The notes under the pieces: model-generated | What the model was told of the DNA's origin: nothing | The model's input: only the letters and a program-made list of their open reading frames with translations | Database searches by the model: none | Position numbers and translations under genes: made by a program | Source: an uncultured Dechloromonas sp. | Lineage (GTDB): Bacteria > Pseudomonadota > Gammaproteobacteria > Burkholderiales > Rhodocyclaceae | Direction: 5' to 3' | NCBI GenBank assembly: GCA_937996725.1 | Contig: CALKUR010000069.1 | Span: 1 to 16,661 of the forward strand | Length of the DNA: 16,661 bases | In this document: piece by piece, positions 1 through 6,037 of the stretch | Numbering within the stretch: the stretch's first letter is position 1 | How the letters are laid out: each line of letters opens with the position of its first letter

Positions 1-207
1 TCCGATATCTCTTTTTTTTGCTGGGCCAAGCTTGCCAGATGGGACAACAGATATTCGATTATCAGCCCACTCATTTATTTCTGGTTCGTTTGGCAAAATA
101 ATTAATTCCCAATCTTGCCGTTTTATTGCCTGAATGTACGGCACCGTCTCCCTGACATATGCATTAATTGTCTTTACAGGGATTATGAGGCTAAATTTTA
201 CGTTCAT
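1..207 (-). CDS. Family-2 glycosyltransferase, N-terminal part (cut by window edge)
   Basis: This is an open frame of 69 codons running off the left edge of the window, so only the N-terminus is visible. It begins with a beta-strand of the GT-A nucleotide-sugar fold (F-S-L-I-I-P-V-K at residues 5-12). A Gly-Pro...Lys-Arg-Asp segment follows at residues 61-67, a spacing and motif I recognise from family-2 glycosyltransferases of polysaccharide clusters. The inferred role is transfer of a sugar from a nucleotide-sugar donor to a lipid-linked or polysaccharide acceptor at the cytoplasmic face of the inner membrane. The ATG at 205-207 has no good Shine-Dalgarno sequence; an in-frame GTG five codons upstream is an alternative start. 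The gene is AT-rich like its upstream neighbours, and its direction and the ugd/radical SAM context fit a surface-glycan locus. The donor and acceptor cannot be told from this fragment. Confidence 0.75.
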   Translation of the reverse strand, partial: MNVKFSLIIPVKTINAYVRETVPYIQAIKRQDWELIILPNEPEINEWADNRISVVPSGKLGPAKKRDIG

Positions 208-273
208 TTCACGTTTTTTCACTGCAAAAATTTTTATATAAATCCAAGCGGTCCTCTAGATATAAATATATAG

Positions 274-285
274 CACGCTAGCGGC
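274..285 (-). promoter_or_regulatory. ops-like element (candidate RfaH/NusG-paralogue recruitment site)
   Basis: On the minus strand these 12 bases read GCCGCTAGCGTG. The enterobacterial ops element is GGCGGTAGCGTG, so 10 of 12 positions match, and the run TAGCGTG plus the following CT also agree. In E. coli, ops sits in the untranslated leader of LPS, capsule and F-pilus operons, where the paused polymerase recruits RfaH to suppress polarity. Here it lies 66 bases before a glycosyltransferase start and about 29 bases past the -10 of a promoter candidate, in the sense orientation. The two mismatches fall in the part that forms the non-template hairpin, though the core here (CGCTAGCG) is itself palindromic. 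No RfaH gene is visible, so this is a positional and motif-based candidate only. Confidence 0.33.
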
Positions 286-313
286 ACACGATAAAAAAGC
301 CAATCTTAAAGAA

Positions 314-342
314 AGTGTAATCCCACAAGCATCACAGCTCAA
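314..342 (-). promoter_or_regulatory. Candidate sigma70 promoter for the glycosyltransferase unit
   Basis: On the minus strand TTGAGC (337-342) and TACACT (314-319) are separated by exactly 17 bases; each matches 4 of 6 consensus bases. Initiation would occur near position 307, giving a leader of about 100 bases that includes the ops-like site. AT-rich DNA produces such matches by chance, so the support is weak on its own. Confidence 0.27.
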
Positions 343-580
343 CCCTACAAACGTAAATGCACCAAAAAATTACCATTCGTTTGAAGCAACATTAAGAATT
401 TAAAATCACCAAAGAGAATTCCTTTTTTCGAACCGTAGTAAAAAAATCATCTTATAGTTAATGTTTATTAGTCAACCATCCTAGATTGCTTCCACAACAT
501 AAATTTACTTTGCAATTATGATTCAACCCACATTAATTCTCTATGTCGTTGGAGGTAAATGCTTAATCCACAAGAGCATG

Positions 581-2104
581 CTAATCTTCAGATTTATTTT
601 TTGAAACACCTTCGTTTTTTGTTAAATTGAAAATGTGTTGTCGAACTCTTCGAATTGCACGGCCACTGTACGTAAACAAGAATTGCCAATCGCGCTTCTT
701 AAAGCTGAATAGAAACTGAAACTGCCTAAGAATGAATTTCGGATGAAATGCGATTGAATACATCTCCCGCACAGCTTTGTAGTACTGATCATGTGGTATC
801 GGAGTTCGAACGATCAGTTTGCTCATGTCAAAGTCATCATAGTTGTTAGTTAGCAAGACACCTTCGCGGATACACTCTTGATGATATGGCGTGTAATCCA
901 ATGGAGTACATAGCGTAACCTGGAGAGTCCTTGCTAAGCCAGACAGCATTAATCTCTTAACTTCTGAAACTGTGTTATCGAGCTGCTCTTGAGTCTGCCA
1001 GAAATATCCCACCATGATAGTCAAATGTGGATGTAGTCCATACTTTGTCAACCATTTAAGGCAATTTTCAACGTGTTGCAACTGATAACCTTTATTCAGG
1101 CGTTGCAAAGTTTCGTCATCGGCAGCTTCATAACCAAGCAATACAAATCTAAAGTTCGCTTCACCCATTAACTTGATTGTTTCTTCATCGAGGTATTCAA
1201 AGCGAGTATTGATACCAAAATAGCAACCTTTTTTATGTAAGCCACGGTCAATGATGCCTTGCGCAAACTCGCGTGCTTCACGCCCTCTATACCAAACACC
1301 GGAATCATCAAAAATTTCTTTGACACCATGGTTCAAAATCAAATCCTCATACTCATCCAGGCTTCGTTGAACACTCATCATTGAGAAAGTCAAATCTGGT
1401 CCGTTATATCGGCAGAAGGTACACTTACCAAACATGCAATCACGAATCACGCTTGTTGCATAAGTCCCTGGGGTCTGCAGATAGTTGCCATTTTCATAGG
1501 CATAATTCTTCCATTGAACTAAATCACGATCTATTAATGGAGAATTATCTAGTGGTTCTACTTGCCTAAAGTTACCCGTTGAGCGCATATCACCATCTTT
1601 AATTCGAATATGAAGGCCTTCAAGCGGGCAAGTTAGTCGCCACGACGCATTTTTAGCAATATAGTCCACAAGACGATGTAAAACAAAATCCACATGGCTA
1701 CTGCGCACCACTATATCTGCATCAGATTCAGCCATTGTTTCTTCTGGCTTGCGCATTGAATGATAGCCTGTCATCACCACGATAGCTGAAGGCAGGCGTT
1801 TCTTTATCTCATTAATCGTTCTCCAGTAAAACTTCATAACTGGTGTTGTGCTTTCTACAACAACCATATCAGGCTTCCAAGCCACTAAATCATCAAGCCA
1901 CTGTGCATAGCTTTTTAACTGGGCATTACCATCGTCCCAATACACATCGTGTCCATCCTGTTTTAACCAAGTTGCGGCCTGTGCATAAGTCACAGGCAAT
2001 AGGTAGGTAGGCTCTTTAAAGTACTGAACATTTCGGTTTTGTGAAACCATGGCTTTTTGACCATGCGCGTTAACTATCGGCGGGTAAGAAATTGCAATAC
2101 GCAT
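581..2104 (-). CDS. B12-binding-domain radical SAM protein of unknown substrate
   Basis: 507 aa. Residues 1 to about 150 resemble the Rossmann-like cobalamin-binding domain found ahead of many radical SAM enzymes: E-S-T-T at 84-87, then T-G-Y-H at 112-115 followed by K-P-E-E. Residues about 215-430 form the radical SAM domain. The cluster-binding cysteines are C223, C228 and C231, a CX4CX2C spacing instead of the usual CX3CX2C. Later blocks fit the family: D-D-S-G near 267, an N-T-R strand, then L-G-Y-E with a downstream L-N-K-G. The C-terminus is rich in Phe, Arg and Lys and may contact the membrane. The expected chemistry is SAM- and cobalamin-dependent radical methylation or rearrangement; the context suggests a sugar or lipid-linked glycan as substrate, which is inference. 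The ATG follows the reductase stop by 11 bases with AGGA six bases upstream, so the two genes are probably co-translated. I cannot assign a named gene. Confidence 0.85.
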   Translation of the reverse strand: MRIAISYPPIVNAHGQKAMVSQNRNVQYFKEPTYLLPVTYAQAATWLKQDGHDVYWDDGNAQLKSYAQWLDDLVAWKPDMVVVESTTPVMKFYWRTINEIKKRLPSAIVVMTGYHSMRKPEETMAESDADIVVRSSHVDFVLHRLVDYIAKNASWRLTCPLEGLHIRIKDGDMRSTGNFRQVEPLDNSPLIDRDLVQWKNYAYENGNYLQTPGTYATSVIRDCMFGKCTFCRYNGPDLTFSMMSVQRSLDEYEDLILNHGVKEIFDDSGVWYRGREAREFAQGIIDRGLHKKGCYFGINTRFEYLDEETIKLMGEANFRFVLLGYEAADDETLQRLNKGYQLQHVENCLKWLTKYGLHPHLTIMVGYFWQTQEQLDNTVSEVKRLMLSGLARTLQVTLCTPLDYTPYHQECIREGVLLTNNYDDFDMSKLIVRTPIPHDQYYKAVREMYSIAFHPKFILRQFQFLFSFKKRDWQFLFTYSGRAIRRVRQHIFNLTKNEGVSKNKSED

Positions 2105-2110
2105 AATAAA

Positions 2111-2114
2111 TCCT
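2111..2114 (-). promoter_or_regulatory. Ribosome binding site of the radical SAM gene
   Basis: AGGA on the minus strand, six bases before the ATG at 2102-2104 and one base after the stop codon of the upstream reductase gene. It fixes the start and implies that both proteins are made from one mRNA. Confidence 0.6.
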
Positions 2115-2115
2115 G

Positions 2116-2754
2116 TTAAAAGAATACTTCAGTAATAATTTGATCACCGTTAATTCCGCCATCAAGCAGAATCTGAACTGAATCAACAATCATATTTCTG
2201 TTACCACATAGGTAGATTATCGTTTCTTCCTTTGGAGGATTAGTTTTCAAAAAATCTGTGACCCGCACACTCACACCTTGGGTATTATTAGAGATGCATG
2301 GATAATATCCACCAGACTTATAGTCCTCATGGTTATACGATTCATCAGAATACCGTATCCCGTGCAAAACCAAATAATCGAGCTCTGGGTAAGTCTTAGC
2401 AAAAGAATGAAATGGTGCCACACCAGTGCCACTCCCTATAAACAAATGCTTTCTCGACAAATTCTCTTGGTGAATACAAAATTCACCGTAGGGCCCATCA
2501 ATTTCAACCAAATCACCCACATTGAGTCTTTGCAGTTTGGAACTCACCAAACCATCTTCAACTGCACGTATTAAAAACTCTAAATATGGCGCGTCCGCAG
2601 ATGAATACATAGAATATTCACGGTTAATGCTCATACCAGGGACGCCTACGTTAAAGCATTGGCCAGCACGTATCACAACATCTGGGCGCTCGGTTCTTAG
2701 GAGAAATGTGTTTTTAGTTAAGTGCGTAATACTCAAAACTTTGTAAGTTTTCAT
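2116..2754 (-). CDS. Small FAD-dependent, ferredoxin-NADP+ reductase-type oxidoreductase
   Basis: 212 aa from the chosen ATG. It has the two-domain ferredoxin-reductase fold: an FAD barrel with R-E-Y-S at 45-48 (the RxYS flavin motif), then a nucleotide-binding domain with G-S-G-T-G-V-A-P at 107-114. C-G-N is at 183-185 and the protein ends in Phe-Phe. It lacks both a [2Fe-2S] domain and the C-terminal cysteine cluster of PyrK, so it resembles a stand-alone reductase that passes electrons from NAD(P)H to a partner. The next gene encodes a radical SAM enzyme whose cluster (and cobalamin, if bound) needs reduction, so a dedicated electron supply is a plausible inference. Involvement in deoxysugar reduction, as in AscD-type enzymes, is an alternative. 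A longer frame begins with TTG at 2799 and overlaps ugd by 17 bases; I prefer ATG 2754 because the protein then starts at the usual family position. Confidence 0.8.
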   Translation of the reverse strand: MKTYKVLSITHLTKNTFLLRTERPDVVIRAGQCFNVGVPGMSINREYSMYSSADAPYLEFLIRAVEDGLVSSKLQRLNVGDLVEIDGPYGEFCIHQENLSRKHLFIGSGTGVAPFHSFAKTYPELDYLVLHGIRYSDESYNHEDYKSGGYYPCISNNTQGVSVRVTDFLKTNPPKEETIIYLCGNRNMIVDSVQILLDGGINGDQIITEVFF

Positions 2755-2782
2755 TTTATCTTTCAAAAAATCAGTGAATATA

Positions 2783-3952
2783 TTAAGAATCCAAGCCAAA
2801 TAGGTCGCGCGTGTAAACCTTACCGACTACATCTTCGAGTACATCGGCCATGCGGTTGCTGACGATGATATCGGCTTGTTGCTTGAATTCATTGAGGTCG
2901 GTAACAACGCGGGAATCTAAGAATTCTCCGGCATTAAGCGCTGGCTCATAGATAATGACTTCAATACCCTTTTCCTTGATTCGCTTAATGACCCCTTGAA
3001 TCGCTGAAGAACGGAAATTGTCCGAACCACTCTTCATGATGAGGCGGTAGACACCGACGACTTTTGGTTTGCGACGAATAATCTCGTCAGCAATGAAGTC
3101 TTTACGGGTGGCGTTCGATTCAACAATTGCCTGTATGAGGTTTTGGGGCACATCCTGATAGTTGGCAAGCAACTGCTTGGTGTCTTTTGGAAAGCAATAG
3201 CCTCCATAACCGAAGCTGGGATTGTTATAGTGGGTGCCGATACGGGGGTCAAAGCCCACGCCTTCGATGATCTGTTTACTATCAAGGCCATGGGTGGCGG
3301 CATAGGTGTCGAGTTCATTGAAGTACGAGACCCGCATAGCTAGATAGGCATTGGCGAAGAGTTTGACCGCTTCAGCTTCAGTGGCATCACTAAGGAGGAC
3401 GGGGATGTCCTTTTTGATAGCACCTTCTTTGAGGAGACCAGCAAAGATTTCGGCGCGCTTGGAGCGTTCACCAACAACGATGCGTGAAGGATACAGATTG
3501 TCATGCAGGGCACTACCTTCACGCAGGAACTCAGGCGAGAAGATGAGGTTCTGGGTGCCGAAGGCTTGACGGGTTTTTACGGTGTAACCGACGGGGATGG
3601 TCGATTTGATGACCATGGTGGCGTTGGGATTGATGGTCATGACATCACGGATAACGGCCTCAATGGATTTGGTATTAAAGTAGTTGGTTTCCGGGTCATA
3701 GTCGGTGGGGGTGGCGATAATGACGTAGTCCGCCCCTTCGTAGGCTTCTTTCTTATCCAGAGTCGCGCGGAAGTTCAAAGGCTTGTTCTTGAGGTAGTCC
3801 TCAAGCTCTTTGTCTTCGATGGGGGACTCTTTACGGTTGATCTTCTCAACCTTCTCAGGAACGATATCCAGAGCAACGACTTCATGGTGCTGCGACAGCA
3901 GCACGCCGTTAGACAAACCTACGTAACCGGTTCCGGCAATGGCGATTTTCAT
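2783..3952 (-). CDS. ugd: UDP-glucose 6-dehydrogenase
   Basis: 389 aa, the size of the short E. coli-type Ugd. It oxidises UDP-glucose twice with NAD+ to give UDP-glucuronate, a donor or precursor for capsule, exopolysaccharide and LPS sugars (and for L-Ara4N and UDP-xylose). The Rossmann glycine motif G-T-G-Y-V-G is at residues 7-12. The family blocks K-S-T-I-P-V-G (116-122) and S-P-E-F-L-R-E-G (139-146) are present, and the catalytic cysteine is C253 in G-G-Y-C-F-P-K-D. The ATG at 3950-3952 is preceded by GGGAA eight bases upstream. It lies 119 bases after lapB with its own promoter candidate. As I recall, ugd near lapB is common in betaproteobacteria, often with heptose genes that are absent here. 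Composition is intermediate between the core genes and the AT-rich genes downstream. Confidence 0.95.
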   Translation of the reverse strand: MKIAIAGTGYVGLSNGVLLSQHHEVVALDIVPEKVEKINRKESPIEDKELEDYLKNKPLNFRATLDKKEAYEGADYVIIATPTDYDPETNYFNTKSIEAVIRDVMTINPNATMVIKSTIPVGYTVKTRQAFGTQNLIFSPEFLREGSALHDNLYPSRIVVGERSKRAEIFAGLLKEGAIKKDIPVLLSDATEAEAVKLFANAYLAMRVSYFNELDTYAATHGLDSKQIIEGVGFDPRIGTHYNNPSFGYGGYCFPKDTKQLLANYQDVPQNLIQAIVESNATRKDFIADEIIRRKPKVVGVYRLIMKSGSDNFRSSAIQGVIKRIKEKGIEVIIYEPALNAGEFLDSRVVTDLNEFKQQADIIVSNRMADVLEDVVGKVYTRDLFGLDS

Positions 3953-3982
3953 GCAAAGGCTTCCCGCGCAAATAGTATGAAC

Positions 3983-3991
3983 ATTTTACCA
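3983..3991 (-). promoter_or_regulatory. Candidate extended -10 promoter of ugd
   Basis: The minus strand reads TGGTAAAAT, an extended -10 (TG-N-TAAAAT, five of six -10 bases matching). It lies 30 bases before the ugd ATG. At 17-base spacing the -35 position is poor (CCTCAA), which is usual for extended -10 promoters. It would uncouple ugd from the lapAB mRNA. Confidence 0.42.
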
Positions 3992-4010
3992 GCCGGAGGC
4001 CGCTATTGAG

Positions 4011-4052
4011 GGCTAAAACGGCTTCAGACTGGCACCGTCTGGCAGCTTAGCC
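4011..4052 (-). repeat. Imperfect inverted repeat between lapB and ugd
   Basis: The outer arms GGCTAA (4047-4052) and TTAGCC (4011-4016) pair perfectly. Inside them CAGAC (4037-4041) and GTCTG (4025-4029) pair around a seven-base loop, with an unpaired internal loop between the two stems. No run of T follows on either strand, so this is not a standard intrinsic terminator. It could be a weak terminator, an mRNA-stabilising hairpin at the lapB 3' end or a protein site. Confidence 0.35.
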
Positions 4053-4071
4053 GGTCGGGATGACGCCCGTG

Positions 4072-5241
4072 TTACTGGACCAGCGAGAACTCTTCCGAGC
4101 GCTTGGGCGGGTACGATTCCCATTCGCTGCAGGCCGGGCAGCGCCAATAGAACTGGCGGGCCTTGAAGCCGCAGGATTTGCAGGTATAGCGGGTTAAGCG
4201 CTGGGTCTGGTTTTTAATGAGTTTTTTGACCAGATCCAGGTCGGCCAGCTGCTCGGCCGGGGTAACGGCGGCACGGGCTTCCAATGCCTTATCCAGCGCA
4301 ATCAGGCTAGGGGTGCGATGCAGTTCAGCCAAGGCAAAGTCGTAGGCAGCCTGGGCCCCCTCTTCTTCCACCACTTGCTGACACACCACATCCAGCACGT
4401 CGACCGAGGGGTAACGCGTTAAAAAGCCTTTGAGGAGCTGCATGCCGTCTGCCTGACGGCCCATGCCTTTATACACTTCCGCAATGCGAGCGGCGACCAG
4501 CGACAGAAACTCCGGTTGCTGCTGTTCGATGCGTAGCCAGGCATCGATGGCCCGTTCCGGATGACCTTCTTTGCGCTCGATATCGCCCGCAATGATGCTG
4601 GCGCGCACGCACTGACGATGCAGGCTCAATGCCTGCTGTACATGGCGCCGGGCTTCGTCGGTCTTAGAGCGAATCAGCGCATTCTCGGCCATTTCACACC
4701 AGAACTCGGCAACCTCGTGTTGCGAGGCCAGCTCGGGCACCTTCTCGGCCAGTTCAATGGCTTTGTCCCAGGACTTTTCCAGCTGGTAGATTTCCAGCAA
4801 TTGCTTCAGCGCCTCTTCGCGGCGCGCACCCTCAGACAGGCGTTTGAAGATCTCTTCGGAACGATCGAGCAGACCGGATTTGAGATAGTCGATCCCTAGC
4901 TCAAACAGCGCCTGCTCTTTTAAGGGCTGCGGCAGATCTTCCCGGTTCATCAGGTTCTGGTGAATACGCAAGGCCCGCTCCAGTTCGCCACGGCGGCGGA
5001 AGAGCGACCCGAGAGCAAAGTGCAGTTCTACGGTTTCCGGATCAACGCGCACCACTTCGTTGAATGCCTCAATGGCACGATCAGGCTGTTCGTTGAGCAG
5101 GAAGTTCAAGCCCTGAAAGTAAGCCTTGGGCAAGCGGCGCGAATCGGCGACGACGTGTTTAATATCAATGCGCGCCGCGATCCAGCCCAGCGCAAAGAAC
5201 AGCGGCAGAATCAGTAGGGCCCAGGGTTCCAGTGTGAGCAT
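4072..5241 (-). CDS. lapB: LPS assembly protein B (TPR protein with rubredoxin-like zinc ribbon)
   Basis: 389 aa, the same length as E. coli LapB (YciM). One N-terminal membrane helix (about residues 5-25) anchors it to the inner membrane, with the rest in the cytoplasm. Residues about 38-340 are helical TPR repeats. Four cysteines at 354, 357, 368 and 371 form the C-terminal rubredoxin-type metal knuckles. In E. coli LapB acts with FtsH and LapC (YejM/PbgA) to control LpxC degradation and so the rate of LPS synthesis; this role is transferred by homology. The ATG has AAGGA six bases upstream (5248-5252). The gene follows lapA by 32 bases, the standard pairing, and leads into the polysaccharide region. 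Confidence 0.94.
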   Translation of the reverse strand: MLTLEPWALLILPLFFALGWIAARIDIKHVVADSRRLPKAYFQGLNFLLNEQPDRAIEAFNEVVRVDPETVELHFALGSLFRRRGELERALRIHQNLMNREDLPQPLKEQALFELGIDYLKSGLLDRSEEIFKRLSEGARREEALKQLLEIYQLEKSWDKAIELAEKVPELASQHEVAEFWCEMAENALIRSKTDEARRHVQQALSLHRQCVRASIIAGDIERKEGHPERAIDAWLRIEQQQPEFLSLVAARIAEVYKGMGRQADGMQLLKGFLTRYPSVDVLDVVCQQVVEEEGAQAAYDFALAELHRTPSLIALDKALEARAAVTPAEQLADLDLVKKLIKNQTQRLTRYTCKSCGFKARQFYWRCPACSEWESYPPKRSEEFSLVQ

Positions 5242-5273
5242 GGAAATTCCTTCAGATATTCAACGGGTATCGC

Positions 5274-5573
5274 TTAGAGCGTCGGCGGCGCGTGTGCTTC
5301 GGATTCGGCCGGCAACGGGTTATTCACCACGCGTTGTTGCACCTCACGCCGGAGTTTGGCCAGTTCACGGCGCTTGCGGAGCAGATTGGGCACCAGCATC
5401 AGCATACCGAGGCAGAGACCGATCAAGAGCGAACCCAGCAGGAAGAGCACCAACGGAGCTTCCAGGAAATACCCGAGGAACAGGTTGATGACGACGGGTT
5501 CAGTATTCTCGATCGCGAAGGCGAGAAACAGGACGAACACGACAATGCGAATGATCCAAGCGATGGCGCGCAT
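5274..5573 (-). CDS. lapA: LPS assembly protein A (DUF1049 membrane protein)
   Basis: 99 aa, matching LapA (YciS) in size. Two hydrophobic helices (about residues 4-22 and 38-62) enclose a short loop with the family-typical E-N-T-E-P-V segment (residues 22-27). After helix 2 a basic, coiled-coil-like stretch (K-R-R-E-L...L-R-R-E-V, about 67-78) should lie in the cytoplasm. LapA is an inner-membrane partner of LapB in LPS assembly; its exact biochemical role is not established. The strong GGAGG ribosome binding site ends five bases before the ATG. A strong intrinsic terminator lies only 32 bases upstream, so this gene's transcription needs readthrough or a promoter overlapping the terminator. 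Confidence 0.9.
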   Translation of the reverse strand: MRAIAWIIRIVVFVLFLAFAIENTEPVVINLFLGYFLEAPLVLFLLGSLLIGLCLGMLMLVPNLLRKRRELAKLRREVQQRVVNNPLPAESEAHAPPTL

Positions 5574-5578
5574 TTATA

Positions 5579-5583
5579 CCTCC
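5579..5583 (-). promoter_or_regulatory. Strong Shine-Dalgarno of lapA
   Basis: GGAGG on the minus strand with a five-base spacer to the ATG at 5571-5573. It is among the best ribosome binding sites in the window and shows that lapA is translated from an mRNA with a 5' leader, even though the terminator sits just upstream. Confidence 0.7.
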
Positions 5584-5605
5584 GACCTCATGCAACAAAT
5601 ACGAT

Positions 5606-5638
5606 AAAAAAAGCGCTGGTAGTGATACCAGCGCTTTT
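5606..5638 (-). terminator. Intrinsic (rho-independent) terminator after ihfB
   Basis: On the minus strand a 9-bp perfect GC-rich stem, GCGCTGGTA/TACCAGCGC, closes a four-base loop (TCAC) and is extended by four A-T pairs. It leads into seven consecutive T residues (5606-5612). It begins 27 bases after the ihfB stop codon and closes the gyrA-to-ihfB gene block. On the plus strand only four T follow the stem, so the main direction is leftward. Confidence 0.93.
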
Positions 5639-5665
5639 CAGTTTACAGCAAATGACCTGATCGGC

Positions 5666-6031
5666 TTAGAGCGCGCCCGTTCCCTGAGCGGCCACGGCAA
5701 AGACCGGTGCCTCTTCGGAATCGTTCGAACCACTCGCCACCTGAGCCAGATCCGCCTCATCCACACGCTCGCGCAGTTCTTTGCCGGCCTTGAAATGGGG
5801 AACCCATTTCTCGGGGACATCGACGCGCTCGCCCGAACGGGGGTTGCGACCTACACGCGGCGGACGGTGGTTCAGCGAAAAGCTGCCGAAGCCGCGAATC
5901 TCGATACGATCGCCACGAGCGAGCGCATCGGTCATCGCGTCCAGGATCACCTTGACGGCGAGCTCGGCATCTTTCGCGACCAGCTGGGGAAAGCGTTCCG
6001 CCAGCCGTGCGATAAGTTCTGACTTGGTCAT
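5666..6031 (-). CDS. ihfB: Integration host factor beta subunit
   Basis: 121 aa. With IhfA it forms the heterodimer that bends DNA sharply in replication, recombination and sigma54-type regulation. The N-terminus M-T-K-S-E-L-I is diagnostic of the beta subunit. R-I-E-I-R-G-F-G-S-F is at 42-51, and the DNA-intercalating arm has G-R-N-P at 61-64 with the conserved proline P64. The core ends around residue 92. A further 28-30 residues, rich in Ala, Ser and acidic residues, have no counterpart in the 94-aa E. coli protein and are probably disordered. The ATG is six bases after the rpsA stop with no clear ribosome binding site, suggesting translational coupling to rpsA; the rpsA-ihfB order is conserved in proteobacteria. 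Confidence 0.95.
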   Translation of the reverse strand: MTKSELIARLAERFPQLVAKDAELAVKVILDAMTDALARGDRIEIRGFGSFSLNHRPPRVGRNPRSGERVDVPEKWVPHFKAGKELRERVDEADLAQVASGSNDSEEAPVFAVAAQGTGAL

Positions 6032-6037
6032 CGGGGA

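Larger units (their letters stand above)
208..580. other. 373-base AT-rich intergenic region, leader of the glycosyltransferase gene
   Basis: There is no credible coding frame on either strand. On the minus strand, in the direction of transcription, it begins just after the radical SAM stop codon with a weak 5-bp inverted repeat (ATGCT/AGCAT with an 11-base loop, about 561-581), which is too poor to call a terminator. It then holds a sigma70-like promoter candidate and an ops-like element, listed separately, and ends in A/T-rich sequence before the glycosyltransferase start. The length and contents fit a regulated 5' untranslated leader of a new transcription unit better than a simple operon gap. 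Confidence 0.5.
1..2780. other. AT-rich segment, probable variable part of a surface-polysaccharide locus
   Basis: By eye the base composition changes abruptly. Sample 60-base lines give about 27% GC in the non-coding leader and about 37% in the radical SAM gene, against about 50-70% in the core genes to the right and about 53% in ugd. The step falls at the 3' end of ugd. Low-GC accessory genes beside a conserved housekeeping block are typical of O-antigen/capsule loci exchanged between strains. No integrase, insertion sequence or direct repeat marks the boundary, so transfer is an inference from composition and gene type only. Confidence 0.55.

Noticed and set aside
451..475. TTGACT and TATAAG resembling a promoter on the minus strand
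   Set aside because: The two boxes are only 13 bases apart, too close for sigma70.
2755..2799. TTG-initiated extension of the flavin reductase overlapping ugd
   Set aside because: It uses a rare start codon with no ribosome binding site; the ATG at 2752-2754 starts the protein where the family normally begins.
4011..4052. Inverted repeat after lapB considered as an intrinsic terminator
   Set aside because: The stem is interrupted and no T run follows on either strand, so it is listed only as an inverted repeat.
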